From the NCBI GenBank assembly GCA_964459305.1, contig CAYWNA010000145.1:1-32947 (forward strand): 32,947 bases of DNA. The letters are read 5' to 3'. The position numbers were made by a program, and so were the translations under genes. The DNA comes from CAYWNA01 sp964459305 (lineage in GTDB: Bacteria; Planctomycetota; Planctomycetia; Pirellulales; Pirellulaceae). Position 1 is the stretch's first letter; every line of letters starts with the position of its first letter. A model generated the notes under the pieces. The model ran no database searches, was not told the DNA's origin, and saw nothing but the letters and a program-made list of their open reading frames with translations. Below, piece by piece: positions 8,681 through 16,725 of the stretch.

Positions 8681-8868
8681 CGGATTCGACTCCTGTCCAT
8701 CCTCGGCATTCCGACGCGGTTGATCAGTAACAAGACGCGCGTGCCGATGCAATTATTGTAGCAAAACGAAAAAATCTTCGAGATCAGGAGTCTGGGGAAC
8801 AGATCTGGATTGAGCTACAAAGACGATGCGACTGACGGGGTAACATGAGCCGTCGCGCCGGCATCGAA

Positions 8869-10134
8869 TCACGCGAGCCGACCGAAGAACTGGGATGCGT
8901 TTTCGTTGAGGATCTTTCGTGCCAGGCGTTGTGCGTCGTCTGGCTGGAAATAGCCGCTTTCGACCTTATCCTGAAGCACTTCGCCAATCAGTCGGCGCGT
9001 TAGGTGGATCGCGCCATAGGTCTCCTCGACGTGCCAGTTGTCGCCGCCGATCATCAGGCGTGATTCGTCTGGCAGTACTTCGATGGCTTCGTGCAACGAC
9101 TGTTTGAAGTACGTGGGACACAACAGCGCGGACCAAGTCAGATCGAGCCAGATGTTGCGGTAGACAAATGCCAGCCCCAAGAGCTCCCGGCTCCAAGGAA
9201 AGGCCAGGTGCATTAGCAGGAACCGTGTGTTCGAATGACGCTCGATCAGTCCGGCGGCGTTCATGGGATGCGAGCCACGGATCTGGGCTGAACCCAGGTG
9301 CATCTGGAACGGCACGTCCCGCTCGCCGGCCAGGCGGCACAGGCGATCCACGATCACGTCTCCGAAGGCCTTGCGCTGTTCGGCCGTCGGATTCCGTTGG
9401 CCCCAGGCCTGGCGTGCAAGCTGTTCGTCCACGTCGTCGAAGTTGACCGACCGATCATAGGCCAGTGCGTTCTTGAGCGCGACTTCATGCCGCTCGGCCA
9501 GGGTGTCCATCAACACATCGAGCATGTTCAGGTAATCGTCGAAAGAGTCCAGTTGGTGGCCGATCTGCTGCGCAAACCGATGCGCGCTGTTGCCGTTGTG
9601 GTCAAGCGATTCCGGGTGCCAGCCAAAGGCCAACGCATTGATTCGCAAGACAGAACAGTATCGTTCGCCCAATGCCTCGTGCGCATCCAGCAGAGGATCG
9701 TTGAACGGGTCGGTGATGATGCGATCGATACGGGCCCGGTCCAGTACTTCGGTGCGCCAGGCATCATCGCTGTGGCGCCGGCGGATATCTGCATCGAGGC
9801 GTTCCCAGTTTTCGGGCGTGACGCCGTCCGCGCCAAGATCGTACAGGTCAGTCAAGGCCCAGATCAGATTTCGGATGAACGAATTCGATCCGCTGTGTTC
9901 GACGAACCGTGCGACGTCCTTCCAGCCTCCGTCGCCAACGTTTGCGAACATCGGATCCTCGAAGTGGGTTTCGGACGACAACGGATAGGGACGTGCCTGC
10001 GTCCAGCCACCGTAGCTCTGCCAAAAGAGTTCGATCAGGCCAACGTCGCGGTTGCCAAGTATTTCAGGCATGTGGTGCTCGTGCACGTCGAATACCGGCA
10101 AATCCAACACGTACGAACGGAGGTCGTCTGTCAT
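8869..10134 (-). CDS. amidohydrolase-family metal-dependent hydrolase
   Basis: This 421-residue protein has the full signature of an amidohydrolase TIM barrel. It shows an HxH pair (H18, H20 in FDVHEHH), a candidate metal-bridging lysine (K221 in VALKNALAYDR), a histidine after strand 5 (H279, FQMHLG), a histidine after strand 6 (H309, LLMHLAFP) and an aspartate after strand 8 (D365, GGDNWH). This fits the Amidohydro_2/uronate-isomerase-like group (PF04909 or relatives). The substrate is unknown; a sugar acid or lactone is a guess from the neighbours. The start at 10134 has AGAGGAATCAC directly upstream; the frame is open much further up, across the preceding gene. It starts 14 nt after the propeller-like gene ends, so the two are co-transcribed. 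No signal peptide: cytoplasmic. Confidence 0.85.
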   Translation of the reverse strand: MTDDLRSYVLDLPVFDVHEHHMPEILGNRDVGLIELFWQSYGGWTQARPYPLSSETHFEDPMFANVGDGGWKDVARFVEHSGSNSFIRNLIWALTDLYDLGADGVTPENWERLDADIRRRHSDDAWRTEVLDRARIDRIITDPFNDPLLDAHEALGERYCSVLRINALAFGWHPESLDHNGNSAHRFAQQIGHQLDSFDDYLNMLDVLMDTLAERHEVALKNALAYDRSVNFDDVDEQLARQAWGQRNPTAEQRKAFGDVIVDRLCRLAGERDVPFQMHLGSAQIRGSHPMNAAGLIERHSNTRFLLMHLAFPWSRELLGLAFVYRNIWLDLTWSALLCPTYFKQSLHEAIEVLPDESRLMIGGDNWHVEETYGAIHLTRRLIGEVLQDKVESGYFQPDDAQRLARKILNENASQFFGRLA

Positions 10135-10148
10135 GTGATTCCTCTGCT

Positions 10149-12317
10149 TCATCTCTTGGTCGTGTCGAACACAACCTGGCCACGTTTTGTCATCTTGACC
10201 GGCCGGCCCTGTTCGTACCACCAGCGGCTGTACTCGGTGCCGCGGCGATCCGGGCGCGTGTAGTAGCGAACGTATTCTGTCTTGAATCCGTCGGAGCCGT
10301 AGAACTCCTCGCTTGCGAGGAATCCCTCCGGAGTCGTGTAGATCCGCTTCTTCAGCTTGCCGTTCTGGAACTCCTGGCGGCGGATGGGCTTTCCCTGTTC
10401 GTTGAGATCCGCGAGACAGATTCTCTGTCCGTTCTCCCACTCCTCGCGGGTGATCTCGCTGTCGTGCAAGTGTTCGACCTCCATCGTCGCGTGCGGAGCG
10501 ATCATGGCATCAGCGCGTGAAACGGTCTTACCTTCGACTTGCCAGACCGGACGCGTCCATGCGAAGTCGTCGGGCTTGTTTTCAAGGACGCGCCCTTCAG
10601 TGCCCGTCTGGATTTCGAGCGGGAGGCTTGGCGGGCTTTCCAGCCCGGACCATTCGACCGCGACCGCGGTGTACGCGCCTGGCGTGCGCAGGGCGAAAGT
10701 TGACCCCGGTTCGTGCAGGCTTTCGGTCACGGGACGCCCATCGTACAGAATCCGGTAGCCCCGCGTCTCCCAGTGGCTCTCGCCGGGAATCAACTCCACG
10801 CGATCGTCTTTGAGTCGGAGGTGAGGCGGGTCGGGCAACCGCGTCACGACGACATAGCAGTCGGTTTGCCGCTGGTACAGCAACGGGTTGCCCTCAGCGA
10901 TGCCGGCCCGGACCATCGAGGCGTCCGGCTTGGTACGGGCTTTGTCTTGTTCGGAGAGTACGAACGCGGAGAGCGGGAAAATGACGCGGACTTTGCGCAC
11001 CATGTCCGGTGCCGGGCGAGTCCCGTATTTGCGCCGCGTCAGGCCCTCGAAAGTCGTGGCAGTTTTCTTTCGGTACCCGACGACCTCGCAGGAACAGACC
11101 ATGTCGCCGGACTCGGGGAAATCGGCCGTGGTATCCACATGGACCACATCGGGCTGCCGGACATCGTATTTTGTGACCCTCGCGGTCGGCGAGTTCTCGA
11201 TGTCGCGGGTCGAATGGTAGTGGATTTTTGTGCCGTCCGGGCTACCTTTGGAGTCGATGTCCATGAGTGTCGAATGGTCGCCCGCCATCGGGTAGACGAT
11301 GTTCGAATACGGGAAGACCACCGGCCACGCATCGCCGCTGCGCGTGTCGACGAAGGTGAGGTTGCCTCCGCAGATGTAACGTCCCGACTTGCCGCAGGGG
11401 CAAATGTCGCCCACGCTGCCCCACGAGAGCATATCGAGATCGCTCGGAAACGGTTTGTCCCAAGGCCGGCCGCAGACCTGCCTGTTGCCAATCAGCAGAT
11501 ACTGCCCATCGCCGCTCCAACTCTGGTGGCCAGCCTGGCACATCACCGAGCCTGTCCGCAGGTTCGAACCGTCCAGGTCAAACAGGGCCCGGTTCCTGCC
11601 GAAGAGTTCGTCGTTGAGGTCCTTGGCCCGAGTCATGATCACGGGATGACGCGGGTTGACGTGTACATAACCGTGCATGTTCGGCGCGCCCTCGATCCGT
11701 TCGATCTTGCTGTTGGGCCGATTGCGTACGCGTACCGTGACCATTTCAGGTTTCTGCCCGCGATAGCGCTGGACTCCGTACAGCCAGGTGTCTGTGGCGT
11801 CCAGACTGCCAGGCCCCTCCATGCCGTGCGCGATCACCACCTTCTCGCCTGTGTCCGCGTCGTAGCGAATGACCTGCGTGCCCGTCTCGTACGGAGGCGT
11901 GCCGTCGCCCGTCCAGTGACAGTAGAAAAGCCAGTTGTGGTTGTTGGCCCAGCGGGGGTTGATGCCCCTACCGACTCGCCGGTCCTCGCCCGTCAAAAGG
12001 TCGACAACGTGCACCTCGACCGATGCTTTCCCGCCGGATCCCTTGTCTCCTCCCCAGTGCGCAAAACATGTGTAGCGTCCGTTGGCGCTCCAGCACTGGA
12101 TGTTGTGGTAGTTACCTTCGTCGCGGATGGCCGCATCGTGCGTCAGGCGCCAGATGCCCAGGTTGCGAGCGCCGGGCTGATTGAGCGTAAACTTGTGGAC
12201 CTCGGCGTCGGCCCTCGCGACGAGAATCCATGCGATAACCAAGCTGGTAACCGCAAGGGCCGTTGCCCCGTGAACGCTGGAGTCGAGGCGGGACGTCCAG
12301 CTATACGTCTTTCTCAT
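10149..12317 (-). CDS. secreted beta-propeller-like protein of unknown function
   Basis: The 722-residue product has an N-terminal signal or anchor segment (about residues 17-37, ATALAVTSLVIAWILVARAD). The next ~400 residues contain repeated WD40/TolB-like strands such as 'NIQCWSANGRYTCFAHWGGD', 'RWANNHNWLFYCHWTGDG' and 'HQSWSGDGQYLLIGNR', suggesting a propeller related to oligogalacturonate-lyase or TolB-like folds. A Cys-rich patch (DICPCGKSGRYICGG) sits mid-protein. The C-terminal third has Ig-like strands, then short antitoxin-MORN-like repeats ('EEFYGSDGFKTEYVRYYTRP'). The start at 12317 has GGAG about 9 nt upstream; 20 upstream codons are open but lack these signals. It follows the PmoA-like gene by 60 nt. 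Function not recognised; polysaccharide or uronate use is inferred from context. Confidence 0.72.
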   Translation of the reverse strand: MRKTYSWTSRLDSSVHGATALAVTSLVIAWILVARADAEVHKFTLNQPGARNLGIWRLTHDAAIRDEGNYHNIQCWSANGRYTCFAHWGGDKGSGGKASVEVHVVDLLTGEDRRVGRGINPRWANNHNWLFYCHWTGDGTPPYETGTQVIRYDADTGEKVVIAHGMEGPGSLDATDTWLYGVQRYRGQKPEMVTVRVRNRPNSKIERIEGAPNMHGYVHVNPRHPVIMTRAKDLNDELFGRNRALFDLDGSNLRTGSVMCQAGHQSWSGDGQYLLIGNRQVCGRPWDKPFPSDLDMLSWGSVGDICPCGKSGRYICGGNLTFVDTRSGDAWPVVFPYSNIVYPMAGDHSTLMDIDSKGSPDGTKIHYHSTRDIENSPTARVTKYDVRQPDVVHVDTTADFPESGDMVCSCEVVGYRKKTATTFEGLTRRKYGTRPAPDMVRKVRVIFPLSAFVLSEQDKARTKPDASMVRAGIAEGNPLLYQRQTDCYVVVTRLPDPPHLRLKDDRVELIPGESHWETRGYRILYDGRPVTESLHEPGSTFALRTPGAYTAVAVEWSGLESPPSLPLEIQTGTEGRVLENKPDDFAWTRPVWQVEGKTVSRADAMIAPHATMEVEHLHDSEITREEWENGQRICLADLNEQGKPIRRQEFQNGKLKKRIYTTPEGFLASEEFYGSDGFKTEYVRYYTRPDRRGTEYSRWWYEQGRPVKMTKRGQVVFDTTKR

Positions 12318-12377
12318 GGTCGTTACTCCGACGATCCAAATGAACGGGTGTTCTTGATCGTTGCCGTCGGGCGGCAC

Positions 12378-13364
12378 CTACTCCGGGCCCTCGGCGTACT
12401 TGCGGAAATGCTCGGCGATCTGCGCCTGTTTGGGATCGCCCTGGTGAAACACGAACCGGTAGCGAAAAGCGATCGCTTCTCCGGCCTTGATCGTCATGTC
12501 GCCGGTGCCCGGAGGCTCGCCGCCGATCGCGTGTGCGCCGAACGGATCGGCGGCCACGTAGCCGTAGCCGCGCGCCATCCACCAGGTGGGATGCCGCGGG
12601 TTGGCCGGATGGTCGAAGATTGCAATGCCGACCGTCTCGCCATCAATCTCTCCCCAGTAATCGATCCACTCGGCCCGTTTGCCGAATACCGCCTTTCCGC
12701 TCACTCCTTCGCTGTTGACGGCCTGACCGTTGGCGGTGGTCACGCCACGCCCCGGGTCGTTGTCCAGGCGGAGGTTTGGGTGCGTGCGGATGGCCATGAT
12801 GCCGTGCTTGTCGTCGCGGAACGTCACGTCGCCGTGCGAGGCGTGGAGGGTGATCTCCCAATCGATGGCCCGCCCGCCCGGCACCGCCTGGAAACCGAGC
12901 GTCCGCGTGTCGGTACAAACGATCTTGCCGTCCGGGGCGACCCAGTTGTTCGTCGTGCGGATTAGCCCGCGTTCCGAACCACTTTCCACCGCCAGCAGTT
13001 TGTCGTGCATGGTCTTGCCGCATTCCGGAGATTCCGCAAAGAAGTTGACTCCGTTTACCCAGCCGTAGGCGAAGAACATCGGCTTCTGGTGCGGGTGGTC
13101 AGGCGATTCGCCCGGCACGCCCGTCTTGATCGGAAAGCTGCGGGTCACGTTCAGGCCGTGCGGACCGATAATCGGAAACAAGACCGGTCGGGAGTGGCCG
13201 CAAAAGATGTATTCGGTAAACAACTCGCCGTCGATAAGCACGCCCAAACGGTCGTCGGACTGCTTGATCGTCACCTCCTGAGCAGACGTACGGTCTGGCA
13301 TCGCGGTGACCGAACAGATTAGGGCCCCCGCACACACGATCACAGAAGTTGTCATTCTTCGCAT
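12378..13364 (-). CDS. PmoA-like (DUF6807) family protein, secreted
   Basis: The 328-residue product matches the family annotated 'methane oxygenase PmoA' (PF14100, DUF6807); despite the name these are not methane monooxygenase subunits, and their role is unproven. Characteristic stretches are 'PVLFPIIGPHGLNVTRSFPI', 'DHPHQKPMFFAYGWVNGVNF', 'DHPANPRHPTWWMARGYGYV' and the C-terminal 'AFRYRFVFHQGD'. A signal peptide spans about residues 1-29. AAGGAG lies 8 nt before the ATG at 13364, which fixes the start; nine upstream codons are open. Such proteins usually sit in planctomycete sugar-degradation clusters, in agreement with the amidohydrolase and propeller-like genes downstream. First gene of a three-gene operon. 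Confidence 0.88.
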   Translation of the reverse strand: MRRMTTSVIVCAGALICSVTAMPDRTSAQEVTIKQSDDRLGVLIDGELFTEYIFCGHSRPVLFPIIGPHGLNVTRSFPIKTGVPGESPDHPHQKPMFFAYGWVNGVNFFAESPECGKTMHDKLLAVESGSERGLIRTTNNWVAPDGKIVCTDTRTLGFQAVPGGRAIDWEITLHASHGDVTFRDDKHGIMAIRTHPNLRLDNDPGRGVTTANGQAVNSEGVSGKAVFGKRAEWIDYWGEIDGETVGIAIFDHPANPRHPTWWMARGYGYVAADPFGAHAIGGEPPGTGDMTIKAGEAIAFRYRFVFHQGDPKQAQIAEHFRKYAEGPE

Positions 13365-13437
13365 GAGTGTCTCCTTGTGACTGTCTATCAATTGTCGATG
13401 TATTCCTCGCTTGGGCGCTCTGGAGTTGCGTCTTCTT

Positions 13438-13504
13438 CGTAGGACGGGTCTCCCGACCCGTCTTATCCTGCGTCTCTCAGGTCGGGGCAGGAGACCCGAC
13501 CTAC
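13438..13504. repeat. nested palindromic element (GTAGG...CCTAC ends)
   Basis: The outer ends are inverted copies of one another: GTAGGACGGGTCTCC at 13439-13453 against GGAGACCCGACCTAC at 13490-13504. Each arm also forms its own hairpin: 13443-13450 pairs with 13455-13462, and 13479-13486 with 13495-13502. The architecture matches the element at 21234-21379. It lies in the 435-nt gap between the large secreted gene and the PmoA-like gene. Confidence 0.8.
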
Positions 13505-13614
13505 ACGAAACACGGCAACGGTGTGATAGCGCAACATCAAGACTCGCGTGTCAGGCCTAACATTATCCGGTCTACCGTTTCTCCTGTCGACACATCGGCC
13601 GCCAATCAGGGAAG

Positions 13615-13720
13615 TCACGGCGATTTCTCCATCGCATCGAGAATGAACGGCCACATCAGGTCTTTGTAGAATCGATGGGAACAATGGCGAGCACAGCCAA
13701 CAGAACTTCAACGTTCTCAT
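13615..13720 (-). pseudogene. remnant of a secreted-protein gene (frameshifted)
   Basis: On the minus strand AAAGGA lies 8 nt before ATG at 13720, followed by MRTLKF. A change of frame at about 13703 would continue as LLAVLAIVP, giving a convincing signal peptide. A third frame then ends with FYKDLMWPFILDAMEKSP at a stop at 13615-13617. Three protein-like pieces in three frames within 106 nt suggest a heavily deleted gene. The rest of the 13365-13799 gap shows only the palindromic element. The reading is by eye and speculative; a chance run is not excluded. Confidence 0.3.
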
Positions 13721-13799
13721 TTTCAATTCCTTTCATTGCCGCTGGCTACCAAGAACGGTCCGCGTTTGGAATCGCGGACGAAACATCCTGCTCATTTTG

Positions 13800-16154
13800 T
13801 TACCTAGAGATTCGTTTAACAAGAACGGCGAAGTGGTCGCTTGCCATCCGAATCTCATATAAACGCCGGCCGTTGTCTTTGCCTTCTGTCACATCGGCGT
13901 CTTCGGCGCGGGCGCCCTGGGCGTCGACGACGTACACGTCGGCAGCGCCGCCGTCGGCCCATCCGAAGCGGCCGGATTTCGCCGTGTGGATGCGCTCTTC
14001 GCCGAGCATCATGCCCTCGCGCAGCTCGACCGGAGTGATGGGAAACATCACTTCCGTGAAGTTCCACGGCGCCGGGTCGCGGTCGTAGTAGTGTCCATAG
14101 TAGACAGCCCCATGCTCCAGCATGCGTCGCGCGTTGCGTGCGCCGTCCGCATGGGTGTCTTCTGCATGGTGGTTGCCCAGGCCGATGGGACAGCCGAAGT
14201 GGGTGTTCGCAAGATGGGAATACGTACCGGTCTCGACGAAACGCACGATCTTATGTCGCAACATGGTACGCGTGGCCGGCTGGGTGTTCGCCATCAAGAA
14301 CTTGCCTCGTTCGCGTAGGTAGCGTGTGATGTCTTCCTTCAGCGGTTGCATCAGCAGTGGCACGCTGGACCGTTTCCCGATCACAACGTGGGTCTTGGGA
14401 TGGATCGCGACGGTGCATCCGTCCCAAGGCGCATCATGGGCGAACCAGAGGACGCTGTGTGACATCTCGTCCCAATAAAGGCCTGCGGTGCCGATACCCT
14501 CCAGGCAGGCGTGTACGAAGCCCCACAAGGCACGGCCGTAACTGTTGTCGCGCGTGGGCAAGTACAACGGCAGCCGGTATCGGTAGGGATATCCCAAGTG
14601 CTCGCCCCGGCCATCGATCAGACGCGAATCGGCGTACTTTGTTTCGCCCTCGGGCTCGGTGCAGCACTGAGCGTGGAAGTAAGCCAGTGCTTTGACATCC
14701 GGCGCGGTAGCTAGCATCCCGCTCGTCCATTCGGCTTCGGCCGCGACCCACTGCGGTGCGTACTGGATGCCTGTGCCGTGGGCATATTTCCCGTTCGGAT
14801 ACTTGGCGATTCCGCCGCAGACAATCTTCAAACCACGGTCGCGCACCCATTGGCCGTACCATTCGGCGGGCTTCCCGGCGGGAAAATGGGAGCTGAAAGC
14901 AAAGGGGCCGGGGATGCAAAAGTTCGATCCCCAATTCCGTCGAACGGCGTTGATGAAATCCCAATAATCGCCTTTCGGGACAGGATACACACTCCATTCC
15001 AACGTCACCGAGCCGCCGGGCTCGATACCGAGCATGTCGTCGGCAAGTCCCAGGTGGTCGAGTTGGCTGAAGCTCTTTGCGTGCACGCGAAACACATCGT
15101 CTTCCGCCACCAGTCCCAGGCCGAAGTCGTCCCAGCGGGCGAAGATCGACGGATGGTACGGGTTCCGGCTCGCGGCCGATTGGCCATACGCCCGCCGACC
15201 ACCGACCATCACGGCCAGCGGCTTCGCATCAATGCCAAGGCGGTGTTCGACTATGACGCCGATCAATGCCGTGCCGTGGTTGGCAAACGTATCGGCGACG
15301 TGGATGTGATCATCCCGGACGCTCACCGTTCGCTTCACGTCGTAGCTTCCGGCCTTCCAGGACGCGGACGCCTCTTGACCAGCCGGGACCGCCGCGGCGT
15401 CCGCGTTTTCTCGCGTTTCGAACCATTTGCCTTCGGGAAGGCTGGTTCGAGTCGTGACAGCGAATCGTTTTCCCGCGACCTCCAGTTCGATCGTGCCCGT
15501 TGGAGCCAGCGAAACGCTCATCGGGACCTCCTGTGGACCCTTGGCCAGGAAGGTCGGAAGCGGCCCGGCCGGCGCGGGCTCAACGCGATCCGACTCGGGC
15601 GGCGACATGGGACGACCAACCTCGACGCGGACGTCTCGCAGAACCAGAGTGCTTGGCTTCGCCAAGACTTGCAGATGATGGATGCGCAGCACGTTGTATT
15701 TGCCCGGACGAACGTGGCGGGTGACGTCCCAGATGAACCGATAGGGATCGTCGTCGGGGCAGGCGTAATGGCTGTCTGTCTGTTTGATCGCCGCTTTGAA
15801 GTCGGGCGAATAGAGCACGCGCCAACCGTTGTTTCTGAACCAAGTGAGGTCGAGGCCGCTCAGCAGCTTGAATTCGTTCCGTTTGTTGAGCAGGTCATCC
15901 GGCGTCACGTAGTTCCCGTTGACGGAAATACGAATCCACGGGTTCGAACCGGCGAGCCTAGGCGAGTCAATGCGGGCTTCGAGAATCAATCGCACCTGGT
16001 GCTCGACAGAGAAAGGCGAGACGCGGAACGCAAACTCCTCGACCGAAGGCGCGGTTGACTTGCGGCTGTCAAGGATCGTCGCCGTTTCCTGGGCCAGCCC
16101 AGTCCCGGAAACGAAAACAACAGCAGAGAGGACATACGTCAGGCAACGGTTCAT
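13800..16154 (-). CDS. large secreted protein, possibly glycoside-hydrolase-like
   Basis: The 784-residue protein begins with a clear signal peptide (MNRCLTYVLSAVVFVSGTGL, cleavage near residue 22). The first ~190 residues look like a carbohydrate-binding beta-sandwich ('WIRISVNGNYVTPDDLLNKR', 'FIWDVTRHVRPGKYNVLRIH'). The middle resembles a galactose-mutarotase or beta-supersandwich region. The C-terminal half (about 410-700) looks like a TIM-barrel: 'WYGQWVRDRGLKIVCGGIAK', 'GTAGLYWDEMSHSV', 'NTHFGCPIGLGNHH'. The acidic pair in YWDEM is a candidate catalytic site. I do not recognise the family with certainty. GAGG lies about 11 nt before the start. It is upstream of the PmoA-like operon on the same strand but separated by 435 nt, so it may be transcribed separately. 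A role in polysaccharide breakdown is inferred. Confidence 0.7.
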   Translation of the reverse strand: MNRCLTYVLSAVVFVSGTGLAQETATILDSRKSTAPSVEEFAFRVSPFSVEHQVRLILEARIDSPRLAGSNPWIRISVNGNYVTPDDLLNKRNEFKLLSGLDLTWFRNNGWRVLYSPDFKAAIKQTDSHYACPDDDPYRFIWDVTRHVRPGKYNVLRIHHLQVLAKPSTLVLRDVRVEVGRPMSPPESDRVEPAPAGPLPTFLAKGPQEVPMSVSLAPTGTIELEVAGKRFAVTTRTSLPEGKWFETRENADAAAVPAGQEASASWKAGSYDVKRTVSVRDDHIHVADTFANHGTALIGVIVEHRLGIDAKPLAVMVGGRRAYGQSAASRNPYHPSIFARWDDFGLGLVAEDDVFRVHAKSFSQLDHLGLADDMLGIEPGGSVTLEWSVYPVPKGDYWDFINAVRRNWGSNFCIPGPFAFSSHFPAGKPAEWYGQWVRDRGLKIVCGGIAKYPNGKYAHGTGIQYAPQWVAAEAEWTSGMLATAPDVKALAYFHAQCCTEPEGETKYADSRLIDGRGEHLGYPYRYRLPLYLPTRDNSYGRALWGFVHACLEGIGTAGLYWDEMSHSVLWFAHDAPWDGCTVAIHPKTHVVIGKRSSVPLLMQPLKEDITRYLRERGKFLMANTQPATRTMLRHKIVRFVETGTYSHLANTHFGCPIGLGNHHAEDTHADGARNARRMLEHGAVYYGHYYDRDPAPWNFTEVMFPITPVELREGMMLGEERIHTAKSGRFGWADGGAADVYVVDAQGARAEDADVTEGKDNGRRLYEIRMASDHFAVLVKRISR

Positions 16155-16209
16155 TGTCGATTCACCTCGTGTTCGGTACGGCGTTCAGAGGGTCGGGTTA
16201 GGGGGCGTC

Positions 16210-16240
16210 ATAATATCGTTCGCCATGTGCACGCCAGCAA
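16210..16240 (-). promoter_or_regulatory. putative promoter of the large secreted protein gene
   Basis: On the minus strand TTGCTG (16240-16235) is followed after 19 nt by TATTAT (16215-16210), about 55 nt before the start codon at 16154. Both boxes are close to the sigma-70 consensus, but the spacer is long. No operator was recognised. Confidence 0.3.
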
Positions 16241-16555
16241 TCAGCGGCCTCTGGCCAATGGTGTTGTTGGGCGGTGAGTTTGGCAGTACGTCAACGTGTG
16301 GAAGTGGTGCCAGGGCTGGTACGATGATAATCATTGCTGGGCCTCGCCAACAGATGATCCCACGGGGCCCACAGGAGGCTTGTTCCGCGTGAATCGCGGC
16401 GGCGGCCGGAGCGATTTGCCGGGTAACTGCCGATCGGCGTACCGGGACAGGGATTCGCCAGACTTCCGCGCAAACGGCCTCGGCTTCCGCGTCGTCGTAA
16501 ATCTGTCTGGCAGCGTTACCGCTCAGGGCAGTTCAAATGTACTTTTGCGCAAGGG

Positions 16556-16585
16556 TTCCGTATCCCCGTACGGCCCGGTTATAAT
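16556..16585 (+). promoter_or_regulatory. putative promoter upstream of the kinase stub and pcs
   Basis: A perfect TATAAT lies at 16580-16585, with TTCCGT at 16556-16561 as a weak -35 and an 18-nt spacer. It is about 30 nt before the ribosome binding site of the 32-codon stub and could drive stub and phosphatidylcholine synthase together. Only the -10 box is strong. Confidence 0.4.
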
Positions 16586-16614
16586 TCAGGCGGTTTGTGT
16601 GAAGGGGGGAGCCT

Positions 16615-16713
16615 ATGGCCTTGGACTTGGAAGCCTACATCGCGAGCCTCACTCAAAACGACCTGTTGTCGGTCGACGAATTGGAGGCGTTTCAGAACGG
16701 ACTCCCATTTTGA
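16615..16713 (+). pseudogene. N-terminal stub of a planctomycetal Ser/Thr kinase-like gene
   Basis: ATG at 16615 is preceded by a very strong ribosome binding site (GGGGGGAG, 4-11 nt upstream). It opens a 32-codon frame whose parts read DLEAYIASLTQNDLL and SVDELEAFQNGLPF. This matches the short N-terminal module of many planctomycete Ser/Thr kinases (…L…SGLM-x-ADE…AFLDGLPP…, normally followed by LARELVRQKKLT), but the frame ends at the position where that module would continue. It ends 12 nt before the phosphatidylcholine synthase start and may now act as a leader peptide by translational reinitiation. Family assignment rests on memory of the motif. Confidence 0.5.
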
Positions 16714-16725
16714 GATGGACGAGTC

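Noticed and set aside
10149..10440. A longer amidohydrolase starting upstream, at 10440
   Set aside because: The extra ~100 residues overlap the preceding gene out of frame and are Arg/Pro-rich without a domain; the ATG at 10134 has a ribosome binding site and begins the barrel.
10713..12965. Long plus-strand open frame (750 codons) opposite the propeller-like and PmoA-like genes
   Set aside because: It lies antisense to two genes with signal peptides, ribosome binding sites and family features; its composition (Arg/His/Val-rich, no motif) is that of a GC-rich shadow frame.
14778..16058. Plus-strand frame of 426 codons opposite the large secreted gene
   Set aside because: Shadow frame; the minus-strand product has a signal peptide and domain-like organisation.
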